Source of the DNA: Pectinophora gossypiella
Taxonomy: Eukaryota > Arthropoda > Insecta > Lepidoptera > Gelechiidae
DNA: 64,000 nucleotides
Direction of reading: 5' to 3'
NCBI RefSeq assembly: GCF_024362695.1
Contig: NC_065422.1
Location: forward strand, 4,587,534 to 4,651,533
Shown here: positions 11,741 to 23,935 of the stretch, piece by piece
Layout of the letters: the number at the start of each line of letters is the position of its first letter
Numbering within the stretch: position 1 is the first letter of the stretch
Program-made: the position numbers and the translations under genes
Notes under the pieces: model-generated
Databases searched by the model: none
Seen by the model: the letters and a program-made list of their open reading frames with translations, nothing else
Told to the model about the DNA's origin: nothing

Positions 11741-12236
11741 ACATTTCTCCTTCTTTGAATTGAATAGATCTACCTATTACATTAGTGATGTTCAGAAGAT
11801 AGCTGTGGTCATATACCTACCGTACTAAGGGAACTCTTGGACAAATTGGCATTCCCTACTTTTTGCTTCGTCGAAGTCGTGTAAAATAAATCAGTTAGCT
11901 AAATTTCAATAAACCTTTTATCGTTCAAATATTTTGATAACATTTACTCAAATAGTTTTGTGAAATGATAAGTTAAGTAACTAATTAATATGTGATTAAG
12001 AAATGTGGTTCAAGGCGAGAGAATGTTTGCATATTCAGTTCCATTATTCCATATCACGTCGCTGTTACAATATCATTTGTAATTGTTACTAAAACATTTA
12101 TATGTTTTTTTTTTACTTTAAAATTACGTTGTATTTTGAGTAAAAAACTTTGAGGTATAAAACGTACTGAAATTTTTGGAGAACCAACTTCAATCAATGA
12201 CCATAGGTGATGATTTTGCAAGTAGCGTCGCGTCAT

Positions 12237-12345
12237 AGAATAAGGAATAATACTACGTATAGAACGCCAACTCTCCGCTCCCCACCAGCGTCTGAGCTAG
12301 GCTTACCTCACCCCCTCTCGAACGTAGTTTAGTCTTGAACCATTC
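12237..12345. repeat. R-5 copy
   Basis: Repeats 'gaataaggaataatactacg' and 'gaacgccaactctccgctcc', as in 11341-11440. No coding role is visible. Confidence 0.5.
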
Positions 12346-12597
12346 TGTCAATCAAAAATTCATGATCTTGAAGAAATATGTTCTGTTTATAGAATAAATA
12401 TTTTTTTAGAAACATGTTGACGTTTAAAGAAGCTAAATGTCTGTATTTGCAAGGTCGAACATAATCGCAAGACGAACAATTTATTAGCGAAGAAAATGAA
12501 TTTGCAACGCAGCAAATTATATTATATTGTGCAGCAAATTTACCTATCGTAAAAGACACACGTGTTCAAATAAATATATCTTGTCGTAAAATAATAA

Positions 12598-12735
12598 ACA
12601 ATTCGTCGCTGACGTCACTAACTGACGTATCTAATTTTTTTAGTGATTTGCACCTCTTGCCATTGTTAATAAGACACAAATTGTTTTAGCAAAACATTGC
12701 AGATACGTCAGTTTGCAAAGTCAGCCACGAATTGT
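12598..12735. mobile_element. Small fold-back MITE
   Basis: Inverted ends ACAATTCGTCGCTGAC and GTCAGCCACGAATTGT (one-base differences), with inner arms 'aactgacgtatct' and 'agatacgtcagtt'. The whole 138 bp can form a single hairpin. It is the only copy seen here. Confidence 0.75.
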
Positions 12736-13132
12736 CCATAATTCTATGTTTATGAAACATATAAATAGGTATGGACCTCTTAGGTAGACGTAGGTTTCTG
12801 ATATGACTCGTGGTTATCCTAATCAACCAGAGTTATTGAGCATACTCCACCACGCTGCTCCACTCCGGGTTGCTGGAAACTCTTTGGAATCTTCACTTTC
12901 AGATGTTTTTCGTGAACCTTACATTTCATCCGTAATGTAGAATTTCTTTTCAGTTCTTCGTCACGTTGTGAAATGACGTAGAACCAACTTCAAACTTTAT
13001 GGTTTATGGCAACCTGTCATCGTACAGTAGACAACCATTAAGTGTAGAAAAGACACTTGTCTATAGAGAATGTCTTGAAAATATATCCAAAGTTAATCCA
13101 GGGATAACAATATCATTGGTGGAAGTGTTTTT

Positions 13133-13365
13133 ACGACTTATTAATAGCCGGGACCAACGGCTTAACGTGCCCTCCGAAGCACGGAATCATCTTACTTTTT
13201 CGGATAATCAGGTGATTCAAGCCTGAAAAGTCCTTACCAAACAAAGGACAGTCATCAGTCGTCAGTTTTTCATTGGAGCAGCGTGGTGGAGTGTGCTCCA
13301 TACCCCCTCCGGTTGATTGAGGGGAGGCCTGTGCCCAGCAGTGGGACGTATATAGGCTGTTTATG
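13133..13365. mobile_element. SINE-A chimera, arms in opposite orientation
   Basis: The left half (13140-13255) is SINE-A core sequence on the minus strand, and the right half (13275-13365) is the SINE-A tail on the plus strand. The two halves point in opposite directions, which suggests twin-priming or recombination between inverted copies. Confidence 0.7.
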
Positions 13366-13504
13366 TATGTATGTTAGGTTATGTAACAATATCATTATAA
13401 AATTGACCTTCAACAAAATCTTTAATAATGATAAATGTTGAATACATGAATTTGAATTTGCATATATTTTTAAAAAGTAAATTAAAAAAACTCATTGTTC
13501 ACTA

Positions 13505-13640
13505 CACGTCCTATTCATACATACATAAGACCACGCCTATTTCCCATTGGGGTAGTCAGAGATCGCGGAATTCCACAACATCCTGACACACCATTTTCGG
13601 TTTTTCACTCTCATCAAAGACTTCATACATCTAAACAACA
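13505..13640. repeat. Dispersed repeat R-6
   Basis: Begins with 'catacatacataa' and continues 'acgcctatttcccattgggg', then 'cctgacacacca'. Similar blocks lie at 21660-21760, 23390-23560, 28810-28920 and 59890-59960. Probably a SINE-like repeat. Confidence 0.5.
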
Positions 13641-14376
13641 ACAATTAAAACCAGATTATATCGCCCAAATGAAATTTAAAAGCGTAAGAAGACAAAGGTA
13701 CGCGATATAATTAGAGTATTAGAAATAGAAAGGTTGACCCAGCGCGATTGCTGTACATTAGCTTTCAAAACAGGAAGTAAAATAAATAAACAAAGGTAGG
13801 TATATTCGTGTTTCGAAAGATAAGTCACTTTGTAAATCAAAAGCAAACTGACGTATCTGCAGTATTCTGCTAAAATTATTATTGCGTATGGCAGACAAAA
13901 ATAAAATATCCTGCGTGGGTCATACATCCAGCTTAAGATCCCCTAGCCAAGTCTCTGCCGCATCCGTCACACAATAATAATAATAATAAAAAATAATAAA
14001 AATTTTATTCATCATCTTCTACAAAACTATGTAGTATACAATTATATAAGTTTTTTGAGCGTTATAAACAAGGTTTTTCCTACCTCCTAAACTAGGTCAA
14101 CCTGTATTTTAGGAGGCAGAATTCATCCGTGAGCTAATAATAACTTATAAGTTTGTGCAACGAACTTATATTATAAAAATATAGATGAATGAAACATGTG
14201 TGTGTAAGTGTTTCTCTTTGTGTGTGTGTGGACAATGCAGCTCGGCTATGCCACCTGGGAACCGGTGCACTTGTTCACTATGTGAGATAGGGTTTGATCC
14301 GAGTGACCACATTCACAGTTCTGCTAAAATAATTTGTGTGTTTATTGACAATAGCAAAGTGCAAATCAGTGTCCAC

Positions 14377-14441
14377 TACAATACAATACAATACAATACA
14401 ATACAATACAATACAATACAATACAATACAATACAATACAA
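14377..14441. repeat. (CAATA)n pentanucleotide microsatellite
   Basis: About twelve near-perfect tandem copies of the five-base unit. It merges directly with a retrotransposon-like 3' end (14442-14570), which suggests it grew from the tail repeat of that element. Confidence 0.95.
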
Positions 14442-14570
14442 ATACACTTTATTGCACCAAACTAAAAATAAATAAATACAAAAAGTCTCTTAATTAAGTA
14501 CATGGCAAATGGCGGCCTTATCGCTTAAAGCGATTTCTTCCAGGCAACCATAAGGTGAGGTAAAATGTAA
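14442..14570 (-). mobile_element. LINE 3'-end remnant
   Basis: Minus-strand text 'ctggaagaaatcgctttaag' followed by 'ataaggccgccatttgcc' and the tail 'tttggtgcaataaagtgtat' plus tandem repeats. The same 3' end lies on the plus strand at 28115-28270. No coding region remains. Confidence 0.6.
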
Positions 14571-14965
14571 AAAATAATAATTGAAAGATTGCGTCCACTC
14601 TATATAAATTAACTTTAACTTCTCTGCTTATGCTTTTTTGTTCAGAACAAAAAAAAATAACCAATTTTTCTTCTTAATATTCTTGCGGATCCTGACCAAA
14701 GTGTTCAATTTTATATAACATATTTTTTATTGAAATAAAAACACATGGCATGATTAAAAAAAACTAGACCATGCTCCCATACTAGGCGAAGCCTGTGCTA
14801 AGTGAGTAAATAGCGAGAGTTACCAGATCATTTATGGCACTATTGGAAGTTGATTAGTTTACATACAACTTAATAAAAAAACAATGGAAAAGGTCCCTAT
14901 ACACAGCTATACACCAATGAAAAACCAAAAATTTGTACAATTAATTTTAAATGATTTCATAAACA

Positions 14966-15025
14966 AACCCCTCCGCTTGATTGAGGGGTGGCCTGTGTTC
15001 AGTACTGGGACGTATATAGGCTGTT
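14966..15025 (+). mobile_element. SINE-A tail fragment
   Basis: Only the last 60 bp of SINE-A remain ('cctccgcttgattgaggggt' through 'cgtatataggctgttta'). Bases 15026-16015 hold no gene. A degenerate tRNA-like head of SINE-D type starts near 15313. Confidence 0.65.
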
Positions 15026-16015
15026 TAGTAAAGTGACCTTTTAGTGAAGTGTAAAGTTACTTATAAACAAAAACAAAACAAATAGCTGTCACTATTTGAA
15101 CAGCAGATTACTTCACACTTCACAATAAGCGGGTAATTCCGTAGGTAAATTACATTGACATAACACAGTGTTGCCACACTCGATTGATTACAAATAACCG
15201 CAATTGGATGACAAATGAAGTGAATTTGATGAAGCAATTCCATTTCAATTGGCAGACATTTACATTTTATAAATTATAATAAATCGTGTATAGGTTTTAT
15301 CAGTTGGTAGTTGTGATAGCCCAGTTGGTAGAACGCTTGACTCTCATCAGGTTTAATTAGGTTTTCCAGCATAATTGAAACTTAATTTTTAACTGACTTC
15401 AAAAGTAGTAGTTTATCAATTTAACTCGTTAGTATGTAATAATCTTGTTATTTGGAATACATTGCCCTCCAGGGCCTCAAACCTCAGACACTGTATACCC
15501 GCAGGCCAGTGACTCAATCACTAGACCAAAAAGGCAATAAAAAACAACATAATTCGTCTTAAATGTAGACATACTTCGTTCTGCTTCGCCGCTTTCCTGT
15601 GATAATACAATTAGTGGCTGTCGTAATGTGGTCAAAACCTCGAAATGGTGTCTTAGACCATTTAAAGTTTAATTGTCTTTTCATAATTAGCAAGCAGAAC
15701 ATTATTGTTCTGGTAACATAATGGAGTGGTTTCGACATTTCGGGATTATTTGCTATTCTTTAGAGTTTTGAATAGTTCTAGGTATTCCAAGGTGAAGGTT
15801 CCGTACCATTTTTTTGCTATTGTTTGCTGCTTCGCTCGCGTGGGTATTAGATACAAATAAAATGCAATTGTAATAATTGTACTAATTAAATAAAAAAAGT
15901 TTGAAATTGGCATTAGCTTTTTTTTCTTTAGTCTTTCTCTTTTTAGGCTTTGGCTTTAGCCTTTATCATTCTCTGACTTGAGTTTTACAATAACTATTAA
16001 TGCGAGTCTATACAG

Positions 16016-16195
16016 GTGTTAGTGACATCGTACAGAACACTGAAGGGGGTGATTGACAGACCATGATTTTGAGTTAATATCAAGTATAATTTCCTGTCGA
16101 AAATTTCATGGAAATTTCCATTTGATATAAATTTAGAATTATGGTTTGAATCATCCCTCAAAGTTTTCGTTACGATGTTACTAACACCATGTATA
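16016..16195. mobile_element. Fold-back MITE FB-3
   Basis: Starts 'gtgttagtgacatcgt' and ends 'acgatgttactaacac', with inner arms 'gagttaatatcaagt' and their complement. FB-3 is the commonest element in the window: 18166-18595, 25876-26157, 35640-36158, 42766-43076, 46135-46340, 50253-50735 and 61390-61765, with shorter pieces at 17403, 36696, 41985 and 56703. Confidence 0.75.
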
Positions 16196-16964
16196 GATCA
16201 AATCAACTGTAATTTTCAAGCTGCACTAAACTTTTGATAATTATTTATATCTATTACACTTATCTATAATAAAGTCCGTTCACTGAGGAAAGTTTTGTCT
16301 TGCCATAACGACAAGGCAGAAACTGATCAGAGCATGAAAATGTCATATGATTCACTTGAGTCAATCCCGTATATTTTCACTCGAGCAACATTTTGTTCGG
16401 CTAATAAGCTTTTCGATAAGCGAATGCTTCTTCACTAGGCCCTCAAAGGTCCGGGACCTTAGCCGAGTTGCAAAAGATTCGCAAAACTAACGATAGATGG
16501 TTATAACATGTCACCTTATATCAATCCTAAACATTTTTATCATTTCCACTATCGTTTGCAACTTAACTAACCTTTCAGAAATTGACTAAAGACATCGGGG
16601 GGAGTTTTCATGCCATTTTGACAACAGAACCCCAATACACATGATCTAAATAATATACTTATGTTAAATAAAAGTCTAAATATAAAATCGTGCACGGAAT
16701 TTATTCATAATATTATACTAAATAGACATGCACTTAATCACATAACGGTCACGTTTTAACCTTCAAAATAGCATTTTAATTCGTTAAAGAATTATGGTGA
16801 TCAATTTATAACATATCTAGATAGAACATATTGCTTTACTTATTTATGTGCGCCAGATCAAGGTTATATTTGCCTATACTTTGATTACGATATATTTCGA
16901 AAAGTGGTGTAATAGCCACGACAATCGCCAAACCAGAAGTTCACCAGATTTTTGTATGGATATG

Positions 16965-17165
16965 GGTTGTGGGCTGGTTATCCCTTCGCGGGTTGAAAGG
17001 TCAGACGTCGAGGTCGCTTCTGTAAAAAACCATACCTTTCAAGTCTCCAGGTTAGGTAAGCGTACCCTGTGAAAAACGACCTGGTTTAGCCTGTGCTGGA
17101 TTCGAACATGCGACCTCAAAATGAGTGGCAAGCATCCTACCAACTGGCCTATCACGGCTCTTCAA
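16965..17165. mobile_element. SINE-D chimera, arms in opposite orientation
   Basis: The left part is the SINE-D tail on the plus strand ('ttcgcgggttgaaaggtcag' to 'ccctgtgaaaaacg'). The right part is the SINE-D tRNA-like head on the minus strand, with 'ggattcgaacatgcgacctc' as the inverted box B. Bases 17166-17590 hold only a short FB-3 piece (17403-17462). Confidence 0.6.
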
Positions 17166-17589
17166 ATCTTCAGAACTCGGTAATAGTAATAGTTTTGGAG
17201 TAACACATCTTTAATTTATACTTATTTGCCTTATGCGACTCTTAAATTTTCCTCAATATTAGCTGCTGTTGTAGCGATCATGACTTTTCGACCATTTTCG
17301 AATTAAGAATTAAGAATGAACAAACATTTAGCGCATTACAAGGCCTTGGTCACTTCGTTTTTTACCTGTTTTTAAAAACAATCATGAATTTTGCGACGGT
17401 AAATTCCACTTCTCATGGTCTGAATCATCCCTCAAAGTTTCGATGTCTCTAACACCCTGTATGTTAGGAAAACTCATTGTTCTTTGGTATTAGCAAAATA
17501 ATGCCTTCGGCTCCAAAATATTGAGCAACTAGACAGTGAAAGGACACGCGTTGAAATCGATCCCGTTGCGAAGCGGTTTAAGATATGTA

Positions 17590-18060
17590 CTCCGAGTGAC
17601 TTAATCATCATCATCATCATCATCCTCATCCAAGCCGTGTCCGGCGACGGCGACTCCTATACTGTTACGGAAGTGGGTTTCGGGATTGGAAGGAGAATTT
17701 ATTCACTATACACACGGTGCAGCTTCCGCACACGGCTTCGCGGTATAACTCCGTCACCGTCACTTCACTTTACGCGACACTCGAACACTGCACGAAACAC
17801 GACACTAGCACTGCACTAACACTGCGCTTAATACTGCACTTAACACTGCACTTAACACTGCTTAAAACACTGTCCTTCTTCCACTTCTTCTTTACTTTCA
17901 CTTCTTCTTCTTGCTCTGCTTTAGAAACAGAACTGACTCTTCCTGCTCTACCCGCTCCTTATAGTATACCCTATGGTCTCGTACTTGGGTTGTCGACTCT
18001 TTATTCGAATGACACTCATATTCTAAGATGTTCTCTCGACTCCGTTCTCAGTTGACGCGA
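17590..18060. other. Low-complexity region of unknown origin
   Basis: Contains a (CAT)n run, short degenerate tandem units of the type 'cactgcacttaa' (about 17800-17870) and pyrimidine-rich 'cttcttcttctt' stretches. Open frames here are Ser/Thr/Leu low-complexity and have no recognisable domain. It may be a remnant of a long terminal repeat, but no second copy is visible. Confidence 0.3.
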
Positions 18061-18165
18061 CCTCAAAGAAGACCTTGAACTCAGCTTAAAATCGGTTTCG
18101 AAGGCGCCTCATCCTTAGCTCGAGATTAATCCAGTAAGGGACGTCATTAATTTCGTTATGATGTG

Positions 18166-18595
18166 CGATTCACACCATGATTCTGAGTTAATATCAAGTG
18201 GAATTTTCCGTCGCAAAATTAATTATTTTTTTTAGTTTTTTTTTATATTTTCAATTCTATACTTTTGCGATGAAAATTCCACTTGATATTATATCATCCC
18301 TCTCAGTATTCGTTACGATGTCACTTACACCCCGTCCAAGTTCATACAGGTTCATACAAGTAGTTATGAGTGTTAGTGACACCGTAACGAATACTGAGGG
18401 GGATGATACAGACTATGATTCTGAGTTGATATCAAGTGGAATTTCCTGTCGGAAATTTCATTTTTTTTTTGTTTTGTTTTTAATTATTTTCATTTCCATA
18501 CTTTTACGACGGAACATTCCACTTGATATCAACTGAGAATCATGGTCTGAATCAGCCCTCAAAGTTTTCGTTACGATGTCAGTAATGCCCTGTAT
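18166..18595. mobile_element. FB-3, two adjoining units
   Basis: Two FB-3 hairpins lie back to back (about 18166-18340 and 18355-18595) and share terminal text 'gtgttagtgacaccgtaacg'. Dimeric copies also occur at 25876, 42766, 50253 and 61390. Bases 18596-19069 hold nothing else recognisable. Confidence 0.75.
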
Positions 18596-19069
18596 GTTTT
18601 TGATAACCAGTCAATTCCAAGCTTCTCAAGTTCAAGCCAAAACCGCTACCGCTTTTGAATCGCACCTGCATCGTGTCGCAATATTGCCCTGGTAAGCCAC
18701 AAACGGATCGTGGGTAAAATGCTATTATAATTCTCAGTCTATGAAGTAAAACCCGCAGTTTTTGTGGTGCGACCTGACATTGCTCTGTGGAATTGGAGCA
18801 GGCATGAGAAAATATCAACTGTCTCACGTCTAGTGGATTCCACTATTGTTTGATGGAAATTAAATATTAACTTGTGCGATTATTTGTCATAAGTATTTTA
18901 TGTTACAATTAAACATGTTTTTCTTAGTGACTTCGACTTGAACCCGAAGCTTAAGTTCAGTTCTTTTTATTTATCTAATTGAATGGATTCAATTTAATAA
19001 TAGGTGGAGTAGAGACAACGCAATCAGGCTTTGTGAGTTTGATTGAATTCATGTTTGGATTGTAGATAA

Positions 19070-19356
19070 ATTGGGTAGTTTCCTATGTCAAAGATAAATT
19101 ATGAAATTCTGATTAATAAATAAAGACAGATCTAAAGGTGACAAAAAACGTTTTGTTTTTTCTATTTGTAATTTTAGTAAAGAAAAATGTAATAATAGTG
19201 CGACATATTGTTACGTTTTCCTAAGACGTTATAGGTTGCTTTTTCATACAAATTCCAATATTCCATAGTAAATATCGTATTCCTTTTTTTTCTTTTTTTT
19301 GACATGACTTATTGTAGATTTGTCGCAGATGGCATTAACTACTTGGCCGGACAAAA
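19070..19356. repeat. R-4 copy followed by R-1 fragment
   Basis: 19070-19300 repeats R-4 ('aagacagatctaaaggtgac'), then a T-run and 'gacatgacttattgtagatt' begin a short minus-strand R-1 retroposon (19304-19356). R-1 thus appears inserted in R-4. Confidence 0.5.
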
Positions 19357-19439
19357 TTTTGTATTCCGACATTTAGTAAAAGTGACTGATTTGACTAGTT
19401 GGAAACTACTCTCTTGATATCACGTGGTTTCCAAGTTTT

Positions 19440-19570
19440 GTGCCCGGTTAATGGCAATAGACTCACCCCCATAATAACATGGGACTTAAACGTAACTGAT
19501 GAGCAGTGGGTGTCTTACTAAATACTCCTCTGCCCACCTCTTTGGGGATACAAGCGTGATGCTTATGACG
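19440..19570. repeat. R-3 copy
   Basis: 'gtgcccggttaatggcaata' and 'aacatgggacttaaacgtaa' match the R-3 block at 4015-4140. Repeat only. Confidence 0.5.
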
Positions 19571-19613
19571 CTATGGGAAACGTATTTAAACGATACGGCA
19601 TAAAGTGTAATTA

Positions 19614-19952
19614 CATAAACATAACATAAACATCCTAGATACGTCCCACTGCTGGGCACAGGCCTCCCCTCAATCAACCGGAGGGGGTATGGAGCATACT
19701 CTACTACGCTGCTCCAATGCGGGTTGGTGGAGGCGTTTTTACGGCTAATAGCCGGGACCAACGGCTTAAGGTGCCCTCCGAATCACGGAATCATCTTACT
19801 TTTTCGGACAATCAGGTGATTCAAGTCTGAAAAGTCCTTACCAAACAAAGGACAGTCTCACAAAGTGATTTCGACAATGTCCCCATCGGGAATCGAACTC
19901 GGACCTCCAGATCGTGAGCCTAACACTCTAATCACTAGACCACGGCGGTTGT
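19614..19952 (-). mobile_element. SINE-A, full length with target duplication
   Basis: A full SINE-A on the minus strand, with tail at 19614-19660 and tRNA-like head ending near 19950. It is bracketed by a perfect 13-bp direct repeat TAAAGTGTAATTA at 19601-19613 and 19953-19965. The intact duplication shows retroposition by target-primed reverse transcription and a fairly recent insertion. Confidence 0.9.
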
Positions 19953-20225
19953 TAAAGTGTAATTAAAAACAAAAATGCTTGCACGACTGTCTTTTGACAA
20001 CTTTTTTGATTAGATTTGATTTATCTATGCATGTGTTGAATACAAGTGACTTCTTCATTGTTAACAAAGTTCGTGGAATCGAAGATAAAAAGTCAAAGAA
20101 AAGAAAAAAGTAAGTAAACTAAGTACAGTTAATGTGTTGGAAGAATGTTGTAGCATGAATAGACTGATGATGAAACCAAATTCCTTACAAGCCAGGAATG
20201 TAAGGACGAGTAAAAATAAGCATAA

Positions 20226-20445
20226 TCTTCTTCTTATCGTGTGGGTTGTGAGGTGGAATACCAGCCTCATCAACCCTGGTGTCAGGGTTACTATTGAGCC
20301 GCCAAAGGCCCCGGACATGGCTCATGTAACGACTACTTACTTACATCATTAAGTGGTAACCGGGACCAATGGCTTAACGTGCCTTCCGAAGCACGGAACA
20401 TCTTACTTCCGGACAATCAGGTGATCAGCCTGTAATGTCCTAACG
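20226..20445 (-). mobile_element. SINE-B, head-less copy
   Basis: Contains the SINE-B tail and core ('ttatcgtgtgggttgtgagg' to 'cggacaatcaggtgatcagc') but not the tRNA-like head. Bases 20446-21093 hold no gene I can support. Confidence 0.75.
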
Positions 20446-21093
20446 AAGAAGATGTGTTATATCCAACAAAGAAGTCTAGAAGCAATGATAGCAATCACAA
20501 GATTCCATTAGCAAGTCCAAATAGTACAGGATCCAACAGAATGACAGAACGCACAGTGTTATGTAAACTGGTCGGATAAACAAACCAATTCCTGGCAGCC
20601 AAGTTTAGACAAACAGCGAAGAGGAAATCAGTATAGGCCTTGCTTTCAAATGTGGCATAATTTATCAACACTGATGCGGCAGAATTCACAAGCTGTGCAG
20701 AAAATCGTCAACTGCTCAGATTTTCGCGTGTTGGAGACGGTTTTTTTTAATTTTGTTTTGGATTGCCATGAGTTGTTGAGTATTGTTGAGCATATTTTAG
20801 CGTTGGATCTTCAAGTAAAATTACTTAATCGCCAAGAGGCTGTTTCGAGAAAAAGCCGTTTAAAGTATTTTTCATAACTTTTTACCCATTTATCCAATTT
20901 GGACGACGTCCACGTAAGATGAACCTTATTTATTTCTTCATTTTCTACATCTAACAATACATAATTATCATAACATGCACTGCTATTTTATGATAATTTG
21001 GGCGCTTACGTAATTTTGCCTTTCCAGTGACGATATGTATTTTTTAGATGAACGGATCCAATATTTAAGGATTTAAATGTTTGGATTTTCAGT

Positions 21094-21225
21094 CATGAGC
21101 AATATCATATACCCACTTTAGAACCTTGTCGCACTAATATATTTGACACTTAATGACACTTACTTACTTAAAATGTAATGTGACATGGTACCAAAGTGTA
21201 CACATATTAATGCTCGTGACCGTAC
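21094..21225. repeat. R-3 copy
   Basis: 'agtcatgagcaatatcatat' and 'catggtaccaaagtgtacac' match other R-3 copies. Repeat only. Confidence 0.5.
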
Positions 21226-21254
21226 TAGTAGATAATACTATTAATGCAAAAGTA

Positions 21255-21460
21255 ACTTTATATTCCATATGCCATCTTACGACGCAAGTGCGAGACAGAT
21301 AGAGCATGCGCGCCCCTTACTCCTTAGCGGTTTACGGCCGTTTAGACTAAAGTAAGACCCAGAGGGGGTGAGGTAAATTTAGCTCGGCGCCCGATACGAA
21401 TTGGTGCGGGGCGAAGAGTTACCGTTCTACACGCATTATTATTCTTTAATACATGGCAAA
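21255..21460. repeat. R-5 copy
   Basis: Shares 'gggggtgaggtaaatttagc' and 'gaagagttaccgttctacac' (inverted elsewhere) with R-5. No coding signal. Confidence 0.4.
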
Positions 21461-21839
21461 AACTAGACCTGCAACTGTGTTATGTAATTTATATGTAACG
21501 GGAGCAAATGCACTCAAGGTCGTCTTTTGTTTTGGCTGTCGGCAATCACTCACGGTGTCAAAATCTATGTAAGTCGACTTGTGGCGAATGCGGCCTTTGT
21601 GTTTTGAATATAATTAGTCTTGCATACAAGCGCAATAAAATATATCAACGTTCATGGTAAGCAGAGACTATGGAATTCCATATTTGCTTCAATCCTGACG
21701 CACTTCTCTTGCTTCCTTCATTCATCAATCGATTCATAGAAGCATGCCGGTTTATAGTAGATCGTTAAATATTTTCCAACTAAGTATTATAGAGGTAGTA
21801 AGAGGTATAGAGGTAGTAAGTATTATAGAGGTGTTAGTA

Positions 21840-22350
21840 CACGATCCATTTCAGAATTTCTGACTAATTAATAAAGGCAGATCTAAAACTAACGAAAATA
21901 ATTTTATTATTTCTATTTAAGTAACTTATGAATTTTATTCAAGGAAAACGTATTATTTAATAAGTCCGACATTTTATCACGTTTTTCTATGACGTCACAG
22001 TGTGCTTTTTCATACAAATTCCATAGTAATTTCGTGTTTTGACGTTTAGTAAAAAGTAACTGATTTGACTAGTTGGAAACTAGCCTAATCTAATAGGTAC
22101 CATAATTGGGTGTAGTTTCCTAGGTCAAAGATAAATTTAACTTATTTATGAACTTTAATAAAGAATTTTGTCACGTTTTCTTTGACGGCCCAGGTTGCTT
22201 TTTCATACAAATTCCATAGTAATTTCGTGTTTTGATGTTTAGTATTTTGTCCGGCCAAGTAGTTAATGCCATCTGCGGCAAATCTAAAATAAGTCACGTC
22301 AAAAAAAATACGTGTTTAGTAAAAAGTAACTGATTTGACTAGTTGGAAAT
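21840..22350. repeat. Three partial R-4 copies with an R-1 insertion
   Basis: 'ctgatttgactagttggaaa' appears twice, and 'gctttttcatacaaattcca' twice, in the same orientation. Between the later copies an inverted R-1 fragment lies at 22243-22305, ending in an A-run. This is a small local amplification of R-4. Confidence 0.55.
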
Positions 22351-22689
22351 TGGAAACTATTATTGTAGGTACGTCAGAATGTGGCGGAGAGTGCTGTACG
22401 ATAAATTTAACACCTAGTTCCTGTGCCCTGCATGCCTAATTAAATTAATAGTCTCATAAGGCCGAGATTTCCAGAGACAATAGTTAAACAATGGGGTTTG
22501 GATTTTAAAGGGACATTCGGTCTTACGACTTTAAATGAGCTTGAAGAAGGCAACGTAGAATAAAAGGCGGATTTATAGAGTCACTGAATTTATTGACGCA
22601 CACATTTTGTATTTTTTTTAAACGGTTGTAATTTTTTTATTTTTGAAGATTTTATTTTTGCCTATCTCGATTATGGTAAGACTTCTTGC

Positions 22690-22890
22690 ATACATACATA
22701 CATAAACTCACGCCCGTAATCCCAAATGGGGTGGGCAGAGCCACAAGTAATCAAAGACAACTTGCAGCCACTGTTGATACGAAGTCCTAAGATGGATATG
22801 ATGAACGTTATGGTGATAAGGGATCAGCCTATCGCCCATAACATTAGTCCATCATGTTAGAGAACGCAATCCCTCTGTCGGTTTTTACGA
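22690..22890. repeat. Dispersed repeat R-7
   Basis: From 'cataaactcacgcccgtaat' to 'taacattagtccatcatgtt'. An inverted, nearly full copy lies at 39345-39520. Unknown class; probably a SINE. Bases 22891-23389 hold nothing recognised. Confidence 0.55.
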
Positions 22891-23389
22891 CATGCCCGGG
22901 AAGACAAGCAGCTGGCAAGCGGCTGAAGCGGCTGAAGACTTCTTGACTGGAAGCAATTTAAAAAATAGAACTCGTTCAAGGTCACTAAAACTAGTAATAG
23001 ACTATAATAAAACTATATATCAGTATTGCTACAGTTTAAATATAATATCTACGGTAGCATGACTTGGTCACAAACAATTCCATTATAATGTATACCACAT
23101 TTAATGAAATAACATCACAAAATAGTAACAAAACAATACTAAATGTCAAGACCACAGACAATATACCATAGTAACTATTTAAAACATAACACAAAGCAAT
23201 TCATACTCTAATACGCCAGACATAAAGCTGATTAGTTTCGGGTGCGCAAGCGCATGATATGGTAAATCGTGAACATGCAAAGGCCGTCTTTGTTCATTAT
23301 GATATTTATGGGATGGAGATCTGGATCCAAAGGTTAGATCTACTCAGCACCATCTTTGCGCCTTAACAGTTAAGGGCAGGCTGCGATAA

Positions 23390-23560
23390 TTCATACATAA
23401 GTAGGTACACAGGAGCACGCCTACTTCTTATCAGGGTAAGCAGAGACCAGGAAAATCCACTTACTACGATTCTGACACACCACTCTCGCTTCCTCCAGTC
23501 TCATTAGAGACTTCATGCATGTTCGCCGGTTTAGATAACTCTTGACCTGGCCTTTCTTTA
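23390..23560. repeat. R-6 copy
   Basis: 'gagcacgcctacttcttatc' and 'ctgacacaccactctcgctt' match R-6. Repeat only. Confidence 0.45.
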
Positions 23561-23689
23561 AAGAGGCCAGGTCTAGATCTGATCGCGGCGTATACGCCTA
23601 GGCCTTCCTCTTCTAAATCTACCACTTACACCCGCATCATAAATCAATATTTAAGTATATAGAACCCACTGTTGAGCACATGTCTCCCC

Positions 23690-23935
23690 AGGACCCCGAT
23701 ACCGACCCCGCCGGCGTGGTCGACGATTTCCCTCTATCAGCGCTTATCGCTATCAACCCACTAGAGTCGATTAATTCTTTCAAATATTTTTCCCCTCAGA
23801 CGACGCCCTGAACCGAGGTTCGCGCCCAACTAGGCACCCTCAGGCCGTGACTTATTGTAGATTTGCCGCAGATGGCATTAAATACTTGGCCGGCCAAATG
23901 GGGAGCCCTGAAGGCTATCAACCCGGTACAACGTT
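23690..23935. mobile_element. R-1 retroposon, rearranged long copy
   Basis: 23690-23845 is R-1 5' sequence read on the plus strand ('gtggtcgacgatttccctct'), and 23850-23935 is the R-1 3' part in the opposite orientation. The two halves are inverted relative to 10405-10660. Bases 23936-24354 hold nothing recognised. Confidence 0.5.

Noticed and set aside
14185..14475. Cysteine-rich open frame with repeated CVCK, CTCS and similar text
   Set aside because: Its end is the (CAATA)n microsatellite, it has no signal peptide or splice sites in support, and no second copy is seen.
17717..18055. 112-residue Ser/Thr/Leu-rich open frame
   Set aside because: It is driven by low-complexity 'cactgcactt' and 'cttcttctt' runs, and no domain is recognisable.
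20134..20352. Overlapping open frames on both strands
   Set aside because: Both cover the start of a SINE-B copy and have no coding features.
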